Positions 1 through 5,870 of a stretch of DNA of 9,216 nucleotides are shown piece by piece. Source of the DNA: Maribacter sp. (GTDB taxonomy: Bacteria; Bacteroidota; Bacteroidia; Flavobacteriales; Flavobacteriaceae); NCBI GenBank assembly GCA_003232155.1, contig QILY01000004.1, positions 1 to 9,216 of the forward strand. The letters are read 5' to 3'. The translations under genes were made by a program, and so were the position numbers. Position 1 is the first letter of the stretch. Each line of letters opens with the position of its first letter. Under the pieces are notes generated by a model. That model searched no databases, was not told the DNA's origin, and saw only the letters and a program-made list of their open reading frames with translations.

Positions 1-79
1 GGGCGAAATTGATTCTATGAACGTATCAGTATCAGCGGCAATACTTATCTTTGAAGCTACACGACAACGTGGTCTTTAA
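1..79 (+). CDS. TrmH/RlmB-family rRNA 2'-O-methyltransferase, C-terminal fragment
   Basis: A reading frame open from base 2 ends at TAA 77-79 and encodes the last 25 residues of a protein whose start lies outside the window. The tail contains SMNVSVSAA followed by LIFEATRQRGL. This matches the last conserved motif of SPOUT-class TrmH/RlmB methyltransferases (family pattern: S-x-N-V-S-V-A-x-x-x-x-L-F-E-x-x-R-Q-R). In that family the segment forms part of the trefoil-knot site that binds S-adenosylmethionine. The best-known member methylates the ribose of G2251 in 23S rRNA. Which rRNA or tRNA position this one modifies cannot be told from the tail alone, so I give no gene symbol. The next gene on the same strand begins 86 bases downstream. 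Confidence 0.8.
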   Translation, partial: GEIDSMNVSVSAAILIFEATRQRGL

Positions 80-84
80 TTTCT

Positions 85-140
85 AGTTTCTATTGTTTCA
101 AGTTTGTATACCAACAACCTAAAATATGAAACCTGAAACT
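85..140. repeat. GTTTC/GAAAC inverted repeat in the spacer before the M48 protease gene
   Basis: AGTTTC (85-90) and GTTTCA (95-100) are mirrored by TGAAAC (127-132) and GAAACT (135-140), so the two arms can pair around a spacer of about 26 bases. The spacing between the paired blocks differs by two bases between the arms. There is no T-run after it. It could be a weak terminator for the methyltransferase gene or a copy of an intergenic repeat; the sequence does not decide between them. Confidence 0.4.
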
Positions 141-165
141 AACAATATCATAAATACCAGACAAT

Positions 166-1413
166 TTGAATACTCTTTTTTATATCATCATCGCTATCCT
201 AATTCTTCAATTTTTGATGGAAATCATTTTAGAATACCTAAACGCCCAACGCTACAAGGATCCTGTACCCGAAGAATTGAATGATGTTTTTGATGTAACC
301 GAATATCAAAAATCCCAAGACTACAAAAAGACCAATTACAAGTTTGGTATTTTGACCTCGACCTTTTCTCTACTATTGACTTTAAGTTTTTTGTTTTTAG
401 GAGGCTTTGAGTGGATTGATTCTATTGCAAGAAATTATACAGAAAGCCCTATTCTAATGGCTTTATTATTCTTCGGAATTATTATGATAGGTAGTGATAT
501 AGTCACTACTCCGTTTTCCTATTACAAAACCTTTGTTATTGAAGAACGTTTTGGTTTTAACAAATCGACCAAAAAATTGTTCTTTATGGATAAACTAAAA
601 GGATGGTTGATGATGCTACTGATCGGAGGCGTTCTCCTCGCCGTAATCATAGGGTTCTTTCAATGGGCAGGGACTTATTTTTGGATTTATGCTTGGGGTT
701 TAGTTACTTTTTTTACGATTTTTATGAATCTTTTTTACAGTAAATTGATCGTACCTTTATTCAATAAACAAAGACCATTAGAAGAAGGAAGTTTAAAAAG
801 TAAGATTGAAGGGTATGCTAAAAATGTTGGTTTTGACCTCAAGAACATATTTGTAATCGATGGTTCAAAACGATCTACCAAAGCAAATGCCTATTTCTCA
901 GGTTTTGGTAAAGAAAAAAGGGTTACGCTTTATGACACTTTAATCAAAGATTTAGAAGAAGATGAAATTGTAGCCGTATTAGCACATGAGATAGGTCATT
1001 ATAAAAGAAACCATATTATTTTTAATCTTTCAACATCTATTTTATTGACAGGGTTGACACTTTTTATTTTATCCATCTTTATCAATAATCCTGAAATATC
1101 ATTGGCTATAGGTGTATCAAAAGCAAGTTTTCATGCTGCCTTGATCGGTTTTGGAATTTTGTACAGTCCTATCTCAGAAATTACGGGGCTGGCCATGAAC
1201 CTACTCTCTCGTAAATTTGAATACCAAGCAGATGATTATGCTAAAAATACATTTGCGGCACTACCGTTGATCACCTCGTTAAAAAAATTATCAAAGAACA
1301 GCTTGAGCAATCTTACGCCCCACCCTGCATATGTTTTTATGCATTATTCCCATCCGCCACTTATTGCCCGTATTCGAAATTTACAACAATCACCGTTATC
1401 AAAAACTCAGTAA
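166..1413 (+). CDS. M48 family (Ste24-like) integral membrane zinc metalloprotease
   Basis: This 415-residue protein is a membrane-embedded zinc protease of the M48A/Ste24 type. The zinc site is complete: HEIGH at residues 274-278 and a downstream Glu in EYQAD (352-356). Other family landmarks are EERFGFN (126-132), STKANAYFSGFG (237-248) and the C-terminal YSHPPLIARI (394-403). Hydrophobic segments near residues 3-21, 62-80, 95-115, 147-166, 172-192, 287-306 and 323-340 fit the multi-helix chamber of the family. Eukaryotic Ste24 cleaves prenylated CAAX proteins. Bacteria lack that substrate, so a role in inner-membrane protein quality control is inference. The start is TTG 166: an in-frame TAA at 151 excludes anything further upstream except non-start codons, and the next ATG (residue 18) would cut the first membrane helix. 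The gene is co-directional with its neighbours. Confidence 0.93.
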   Translation: MNTLFYIIIAILILQFLMEIILEYLNAQRYKDPVPEELNDVFDVTEYQKSQDYKKTNYKFGILTSTFSLLLTLSFLFLGGFEWIDSIARNYTESPILMALLFFGIIMIGSDIVTTPFSYYKTFVIEERFGFNKSTKKLFFMDKLKGWLMMLLIGGVLLAVIIGFFQWAGTYFWIYAWGLVTFFTIFMNLFYSKLIVPLFNKQRPLEEGSLKSKIEGYAKNVGFDLKNIFVIDGSKRSTKANAYFSGFGKEKRVTLYDTLIKDLEEDEIVAVLAHEIGHYKRNHIIFNLSTSILLTGLTLFILSIFINNPEISLAIGVSKASFHAALIGFGILYSPISEITGLAMNLLSRKFEYQADDYAKNTFAALPLITSLKKLSKNSLSNLTPHPAYVFMHYSHPPLIARIRNLQQSPLSKTQ

Positions 1414-1426
1414 ACAATACCTACTT

Positions 1427-1470
1427 GCAACATAACTATTAACAGTTACCATAGGCATGATTATTGTTGC
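1427..1470. other. Nested inverted repeats between the M48 gene and rsh
   Basis: GCAACA (1427-1432) pairs with TGTTGC (1465-1470). Inside it, TAACT (1433-1437) pairs with AGTTA (1444-1448) around a six-base loop. The stems are short and AT-rich and no T-tract follows, so a terminator role for the M48 gene is possible but weakly supported. The right arm overlaps the candidate -33 box of rsh. Confidence 0.25.
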
Positions 1471-1497
1471 GTACTAAAGTAGATTGTGGTAATTTCA
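1467..1497 (+). promoter_or_regulatory. Weak candidate promoter for rsh
   Basis: TTG (1467-1469), 20 bases, then TAATTTCA (1490-1497) resembles the Bacteroidota TTG-N19-TAnnTTTG promoter with two mismatches in the -7 box. The ATG follows after only 7 bases, so the transcript leader would be almost absent. This is a pattern match only. Confidence 0.22.
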
Positions 1498-1504
1498 TTA
1501 TACA

Positions 1505-3709
1505 ATGACGCAGGCAGCTATAGAAAAAGAAAATAAGGAAATTGCCAAGCAATATAAAGAGTTGCTTCGTATAAGCTATCAGACATTGTCAGATGATGAC
1601 AAAAAACTGATACGTTCTGCTTTTGAGGTTGCCGTTGATGCCCATAAAGAACAACGTAGAAAATCTGGTGAGGCCTATATTTTTCATCCTATAGCCGTAG
1701 CTAAAATTGTTGCCTCTGAAATTGGGCTTGATGCCACGTCAATTGCCTCTGCCCTTCTTCATGATGTTGTTGAAGATTCCGATTACACTTTAGATGATAT
1801 TGACCGTATGTTTGGTGAAACCGTTGCCAGAATAGTTAACGGACTCACAAAAATAGCACATTTAAAAAAGGATATGAGCACTTCGCAGCAAGCGGAGAAT
1901 TATAGAAAAATGCTACTTACCCTTCATGATGATGTTCGTGTAATTATTATCAAGATTGCTGACAGGTACCACAATATGTTGACCATGGACTCAATGCCTG
2001 AACACAAACAAGTTCAAATGGCCTCTGAAACATTGTTCATTTATGCGCCCCTTGCCCATAGAATAGGGCTTTATAATATTAAAACCGATTTAGAAGATCT
2101 AAGTTTAAAATATACCGAGCAAGAAGTTTATCAAGATATTTATAAGAAAATTGAAGGCTCTAAAGAAGAACAACAAGCGTATATTGATTCTTTTTCAAAT
2201 ACTATAGACAAATCATTACTAAAAGAAAAACTAAACTATACGATTAAAGGGCGAATGAAATCTATTTTTTCCATCCGAAAAAAAATGAAGGTCCAAAATG
2301 TAGTTTTTCATGAAATCTATGACAAGTTTGCTATTCGGATTATTTACAAATCCGATATAAAAAACGAAAAGTTTTTAGCTTGGAAAATTTATTCTATCGT
2401 TACTGATCATTTTACTCCAAACCCTGTTCGACTTCGTGATTGGATATCTTCTCCAAAGTCTACAGGATATGAAGCTTTACATATTACCGTAATGGGGCCA
2501 GAAGGAAAATGGGTTGAAGTCCAGATTCGCAGTGAGCGTATGCATGAAATTGCTGAAAAAGGGTATGCGGCCCATTTTAAGTACAAACACGGCGACCAAA
2601 AAGAGCAAGGTATTGAAATATGGCTCAATCGACTACAGGAAGCATTAGAAAATGCAAGTACCAATGCCGTTGATTTTGTGGAAGAGTTCAAGCTAAACTT
2701 ATATTCTAAAGAGATTTTTGTTTTTACTCCAAAAGGAGAATTGAAATCACTCCCTAAAGGTGCTACGCCTTTAGATTTTGCTTTTAATATTCATACTGAA
2801 GTTGGTATGCGTACCCGTGGTGCAAGAGTAAATGGCAAATTAGTACCGCTTAACACAACTTTGAATAGTGGCGACCAGTTAGAAATTATTACATCAAATC
2901 AAGCCAAACCCAATCAAAACTGGTTAGATTATGCAACAACCGCAAGAGCAAGGACCAAAATAAAATCATCACTACGCGAAGAGAAGAAATCAATTGCTCT
3001 TGAGGGTAAAGAAGTGTTGCGAAGAAAATTAAAATCGCAAAAAATCAACCTCAATGAAGATACCATCAATAAAATGGTCATTTTCTTTAAATTGAAGACT
3101 AGCCTTGACCTTTTTTATAGAATAGGCACTGGCGCTATCAATAATCAAATGATTAAAGATTTTGCATCTTCATATAGCAATGCCTTTATCAGCTTTTTTA
3201 AGAATAAAATTAGGAGAAACCCAATTCCTGAAGATATTGACAAAGATGAAATCACATCTAAGTTTGATATGCTTGTTTTTGGTAAAGAAGAAGAAAAATT
3301 GGACTATACGCTCTCGCAGTGTTGCAATCCTATACCTGGTGATCAGGTTTTTGGCTTTGTAAGCGTTAATGAAGGTATTAAAGTGCATAAAAAAAATTGC
3401 CCTAATGCAATTTCACTACAGGCAAACTATGCGTATCGTATTATTAGCGCGAAATGGATAGATTCGTCTCAAGAAGAGTTCAGATCTGAAATAAAACTGA
3501 CCGGAATTGATGACTTAGGTCTAATCAGTGAGATTACAGATATGATTTCAGGCAATATGCATGTTGATATGCGGAATATAAACTTCAGTACCGATGGTGG
3601 CACCTTTACTGGCAGTATTACCGTTGTGGTAAAAAACAATTCGATCCTAAAAAAGCTGATGACCAATTTAAAACAGATTGGTGGCATTGATAAGGTTACA
3701 CGTATATAA
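1505..3709 (+). CDS. rsh: Bifunctional RelA/SpoT-type (p)ppGpp synthetase/hydrolase
   Basis: This 734-residue long-form Rel/Spo enzyme makes and degrades the alarmone (p)ppGpp in the cytoplasm. The N-terminal HD hydrolase is intact: His61, HDVVED at 86-91, and Asp153 in KIADRYHN supply the metal ligands. The synthetase domain follows at about 240-360, with GRMKSIFSIRKKM (249-261), YDKFAIR (272-278), GYEALH (321-326) and the catalytic-type Glu338 in EVQIR. RLRD (309-312) occupies the place of the basic RFKD motif of bifunctional enzymes rather than the acidic EFDD of monofunctional RelA. This supports, but does not prove, both activities. A TGS domain (about 403-464), a Cys-rich zinc-finger-type segment (Cys606, Cys607, His628, Cys632) and a C-terminal ACT domain (about 656-734) complete the usual order, which in the family couples the enzyme to the ribosome. 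Length is normal and nothing is broken. Confidence 0.96.
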   Translation: MTQAAIEKENKEIAKQYKELLRISYQTLSDDDKKLIRSAFEVAVDAHKEQRRKSGEAYIFHPIAVAKIVASEIGLDATSIASALLHDVVEDSDYTLDDIDRMFGETVARIVNGLTKIAHLKKDMSTSQQAENYRKMLLTLHDDVRVIIIKIADRYHNMLTMDSMPEHKQVQMASETLFIYAPLAHRIGLYNIKTDLEDLSLKYTEQEVYQDIYKKIEGSKEEQQAYIDSFSNTIDKSLLKEKLNYTIKGRMKSIFSIRKKMKVQNVVFHEIYDKFAIRIIYKSDIKNEKFLAWKIYSIVTDHFTPNPVRLRDWISSPKSTGYEALHITVMGPEGKWVEVQIRSERMHEIAEKGYAAHFKYKHGDQKEQGIEIWLNRLQEALENASTNAVDFVEEFKLNLYSKEIFVFTPKGELKSLPKGATPLDFAFNIHTEVGMRTRGARVNGKLVPLNTTLNSGDQLEIITSNQAKPNQNWLDYATTARARTKIKSSLREEKKSIALEGKEVLRRKLKSQKINLNEDTINKMVIFFKLKTSLDLFYRIGTGAINNQMIKDFASSYSNAFISFFKNKIRRNPIPEDIDKDEITSKFDMLVFGKEEEKLDYTLSQCCNPIPGDQVFGFVSVNEGIKVHKKNCPNAISLQANYAYRIISAKWIDSSQEEFRSEIKLTGIDDLGLISEITDMISGNMHVDMRNINFSTDGGTFTGSITVVVKNNSILKKLMTNLKQIGGIDKVTRI

Positions 3710-3770
3710 AAACTTACGCAAAATAGTTTCCTTCTTTTTTAAATGTTCACTTCATGTTGATAAAACGAAG

Positions 3771-3801
3771 TTCGAGTAATTAAAATTTAACTGTACATTT
3801 G
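3771..3801 (+). promoter_or_regulatory. Candidate Bacteroidota-type promoter for fur-purA
   Basis: TACATTTG (3794-3801) is an exact match to the TAnnTTTG -7 element of Bacteroidota primary-sigma promoters. TTC (3771-3773) lies 20 bases upstream, one mismatch from the TTG -33 element. Transcription would begin a few bases after 3801. It would then pass GGAGA (3811-3815), a purine-rich stretch ending 9 bases before the fur ATG. This separates fur-purA from rsh, although read-through from rsh remains possible. Confidence 0.55.
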
Positions 3802-3824
3802 TAAATTGACGGAGAAACGATGTT

Positions 3825-4310
3825 ATGGCAGTCAGTAAAAATCAAGAAATTGTAAAAAACGTATTTACCACCTTTTTGGAGGAAAACGGTCATAGAAAAA
3901 CTCCGGAACGGTACGCTATACTTCAAGAGATATATGATAGCGAAGAGCATTTTGATATTGAATCGCTCTATATCAATATGAAGAACAAAAATTATAGGGT
4001 CAGCCGTGCTACCTTGTACAATACCATAGAACTTTTATTGGACTGCAAGTTGGTTCGCAAGCATCAATTTGGTAAAAATCAAGCGCAATACGAGAAATCA
4101 TATTTTGATCACCAACATGACCATGTTATCTTAACCGATACTGGCGAAGTTGTTGAATTTTGCGACCCGCGCATTCAATCTATCAAAAAAACTATCGAAG
4201 AGGTCTTTGATATTACCATAAACAACCATTCGTTATACTTTTACGGTACAAAAAATCCACCTGCTGATAGGCAAGACATAAAAGAGGATACAAAAAACAC
4301 TAACCAATAG
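3825..4310 (+). CDS. fur: Fur-family metal-responsive transcriptional regulator
   Basis: This 161-residue protein has the Fur layout: a winged-helix DNA-binding domain at about 10-85 (KTPERYAILQEIY; recognition helix RVSRATLYNTIELL, 58-71), then a metal-binding dimerisation domain with HQHDH at 96-100. Family members bind DNA as dimers when loaded with Fe(II), Zn(II), Mn(II) or, in PerR, sense peroxide. Which of these applies is not visible. The structural-zinc CxxC that usually follows HDH is absent: the positions read Leu103 and Thr106 in VILTDTG. The only cysteines are Cys74 and Cys113. A short acidic-then-polar tail follows residue 142. The start is ATG 3825, preceded by GGAGA; another ATG at 3820 is in a different frame that closes after 11 codons. 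The purA start follows the stop by 6 bases, so the two are probably one transcript. Confidence 0.92.
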   Translation: MAVSKNQEIVKNVFTTFLEENGHRKTPERYAILQEIYDSEEHFDIESLYINMKNKNYRVSRATLYNTIELLLDCKLVRKHQFGKNQAQYEKSYFDHQHDHVILTDTGEVVEFCDPRIQSIKKTIEEVFDITINNHSLYFYGTKNPPADRQDIKEDTKNTNQ

Positions 4311-4316
4311 TATTAA

Positions 4317-5588
4317 ATGGCAGTAGATTTATTGTTAGGCCTGCAATGGGGCGACGAAGGAAAAGGAAAAATTGTTGACGTATTAACCAAAGACTATGAT
4401 ATTATTGCTAGATTTCAAGGTGGACCCAATGCGGGGCACACTTTAGAATTTGATGGCATAAAACATGTACTGCATACAATTCCCTCAGGCATATTCCATA
4501 AAAACGCCATGAATATTGTTGGTAATGGAGTTGTAATAGATCCTGTAATTTTTAAGAAGGAAATAGATGCGCTTCAAAAATTCAACTTAAACATCAATGC
4601 TATTCTCTTAATTTCAAGAAAAGCACATTTAATACTTCCCACACACCGTTTATTGGATGCAGCATCAGAAGCTGCTAAAGGAAAAGCTAAAATAGGTTCT
4701 ACCTTAAAAGGAATTGGACCTACTTATATGGACAAAACCGGCAGAAATGGAATGCGTATTGGTGATTTGGAACTAAGCGATTGGAAAGTAAAATACAGGA
4801 CTTTAGCAAATAAACATGAAGCGATGATAGGCTTTTATGATATTGATATTCAATATGATCTAAAGGATTTAGAATCAGAGTTTTTTGCCGCAGTCGAGGA
4901 ATTAAAGCAATTGACTTTTATCGATAGTGAAGAATATTTGTTTCAGGCGCAAAAGAAAGGAAAGAAAATATTAGCAGAAGGTGCTCAAGGCTCTTTATTA
5001 GATATTGATTTTGGAACATACCCATATGTCACATCATCAAACACAACAGCTGCTGGTGCTTGTACCGGTCTGGGTATTGCCCCGAATCAAATCGAAGAGG
5101 TAAAGGGTATTTTTAAAGCTTACGTAACCCGTGTGGGCAGTGGCCCCTTCCCTACTGAGCTTTTTGACGAAGATGGCGAAACCATGGGGCGTGTTGGCAA
5201 TGAATTTGGTGCTACTACAGGTCGGCCTAGAAGATGTGGCTGGTTAGATTTGGTAGCTCTAAAATATGCCGTTCAGATAAACGGGGTTACCGAACTTAAT
5301 ATGATGAAAGGTGATGTTTTAAGTGGATTCAAAAAATTAAAAGTCTGTATTGCATATAAGTACAAAGGAGAAACAATTTCTCACTTACCCTACAATATAG
5401 AGGAACAAAATGTGACTCCTATCTATACTGAAATGGATGGCTGGGCAGAAGATTTAACAAAAATGACTTCTAAAGACCAATTTCCCAAGGCATTAAATAA
5501 TTATATATCTTTCTTGGAAAAGGAGTTGGAAGTGCCAATCAAGATTGTTTCTGTAGGTCCGGATAGAACTCAGACAATACATCGATAA
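4317..5588 (+). CDS. purA: Adenylosuccinate synthetase
   Basis: PurA joins IMP and aspartate using GTP, the first committed step from IMP to AMP, in the cytoplasm as a homodimer. The 423-residue length is normal. Key residues fall at the same numbers as in the E. coli enzyme: GDEGKGK at 12-18 with Asp13, and His41 in GGPNAGHT. Further landmarks are GSTLKGIGPTYMDKTGRNGMR (127-147), AEGAQG (220-225), TTGRPRR (300-306) for IMP/aspartate contacts, and Lys331 and Asp333 in KGDVL for guanine recognition. VGPDRTQTI (413-421) closes the protein. Its ATG lies 6 bases after the fur stop with no clear Shine-Dalgarno, as is common in this phylum. It is probably expressed from the fur promoter. A repeat element begins 12 bases after its stop and may end the transcript. 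Confidence 0.97.
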   Translation: MAVDLLLGLQWGDEGKGKIVDVLTKDYDIIARFQGGPNAGHTLEFDGIKHVLHTIPSGIFHKNAMNIVGNGVVIDPVIFKKEIDALQKFNLNINAILLISRKAHLILPTHRLLDAASEAAKGKAKIGSTLKGIGPTYMDKTGRNGMRIGDLELSDWKVKYRTLANKHEAMIGFYDIDIQYDLKDLESEFFAAVEELKQLTFIDSEEYLFQAQKKGKKILAEGAQGSLLDIDFGTYPYVTSSNTTAAGACTGLGIAPNQIEEVKGIFKAYVTRVGSGPFPTELFDEDGETMGRVGNEFGATTGRPRRCGWLDLVALKYAVQINGVTELNMMKGDVLSGFKKLKVCIAYKYKGETISHLPYNIEEQNVTPIYTEMDGWAEDLTKMTSKDQFPKALNNYISFLEKELEVPIKIVSVGPDRTQTIHR

Positions 5589-5600
5589 GTATTTGCGCTT

Positions 5601-5619
5601 AGGGCTTGTTACGAAATAA
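5601..5619 (+). repeat. Left terminal inverted repeat of the purA-ostA element
   Basis: AGGGCTTGTTACGAAATAA is the exact reverse complement of the sequence at 5773-5791. The match breaks at the next base on both the inner and outer sides, which sets its limits. Confidence 0.85.
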
Positions 5620-5664
5620 AGTGTACAGAATTGGCACTATTTTTTATGCAGTGACAAGGCACGA

Positions 5665-5717
5665 CATAGCGCAAGCTATGGGCGAGTTGATGCGTTGGCA
5701 GGGCATAGCCGTAGCTA
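5665..5717. repeat. Twin hairpins at the centre of the purA-ostA element
   Basis: CATAGC-GCAA-GCTATG (5665-5680) is a six-base-pair stem closed by a GNRA-type tetraloop. TAGC-CGTA-GCTA (5706-5717) is a second, shorter stem. CATAGC recurs at 5704-5709, so GCTATG at 5675-5680 can pair either locally or with the second copy. The structure can therefore switch between two small hairpins and one long cruciform. Confidence 0.6.
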
Positions 5718-5772
5718 AAACGAGGTTTTTTAACGAAGTCAGTGTGCAAAAGAACAAGACAAAATGTATAGG

Positions 5773-5791
5773 TTATTTCGTAACAAGCCCT
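5773..5791 (-). repeat. Right terminal inverted repeat of the purA-ostA element
   Basis: TTATTTCGTAACAAGCCCT mirrors the left repeat with no mismatch. The ostA promoter candidate begins 33 bases beyond it, so the element ends short of the regulatory region. Confidence 0.85.
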
Positions 5792-5823
5792 TTTCTGTTC
5801 AAAAGAAAACCATCTTAATCCAA

Positions 5824-5853
5824 TTCAACCCTCAACTAAAAATCCTATTTTTG
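5824..5853 (+). promoter_or_regulatory. Candidate Bacteroidota-type promoter for the ostA-like gene
   Basis: TATTTTTG (5846-5853) matches TAnnTTTG exactly. TTC (5824-5826) lies 19 bases upstream, one mismatch from TTG at the standard spacing. The coding start is 17 bases after the -7 box, giving a leader of only about ten bases. It lies just outside the repeat element, so this gene appears to have its own promoter rather than depending on purA. Confidence 0.6.
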
Positions 5854-5870
5854 GATAAAATTCTCTAAAG

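Larger units (their letters stand above)
5601..5791. mobile_element. MITE-like non-autonomous element (191 bp) downstream of purA
   Basis: The element is bounded by perfect 19-bp terminal inverted repeats: AGGGCTTGTTACGAAATAA (5601-5619) and its reverse complement (5773-5791). Inside them the two arms keep weaker complementarity, for example GTGAC at 5651-5655 against GTCAG-containing sequence near 5738-5742. The centre holds two hairpins. No credible protein is encoded: the only open frame begins at a TTG inside the left repeat and runs out into unique sequence. The size, the terminal repeats and the lack of coding capacity fit a miniature inverted-repeat transposable element. No target duplication is convincing; flanking TT on both sides (5599-5600, 5792-5793) is the most that can be said. 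The parent transposase family is not assigned. An alternative is a large non-mobile bidirectional terminator. Confidence 0.7.

Noticed and set aside
2407..2691. A 94-codon minus-strand open frame within rsh
   Set aside because: It lies wholly inside the conserved synthetase domain of rsh. Its sequence follows from the codons of the opposite strand and shows no independent motif.
3162..3388. Overlapping open frames on both strands inside the 3' part of rsh
   Set aside because: Both sit in the region encoding the helical and Cys-rich domains of Rsh, where the real frame is clearly conserved.
3749..3771. ACTTC...GAAGT hairpin as an rsh terminator
   Set aside because: Five base pairs around a 13-base loop with no T-run after it; too weak to support a call.
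3820..3855. ATG at 3820 as an alternative fur start
   Set aside because: It is in another frame that closes after 11 codons; ATG 3825 gives the Fur protein.
5606..5818. A 70-codon open frame beginning at TTG inside the purA-ostA element
   Set aside because: It starts within the left terminal repeat, crosses both hairpins and the right repeat, and stops in unique flanking DNA. It has no domain-like pattern and no plausible ribosome site. The repeat structure explains the sequence better.
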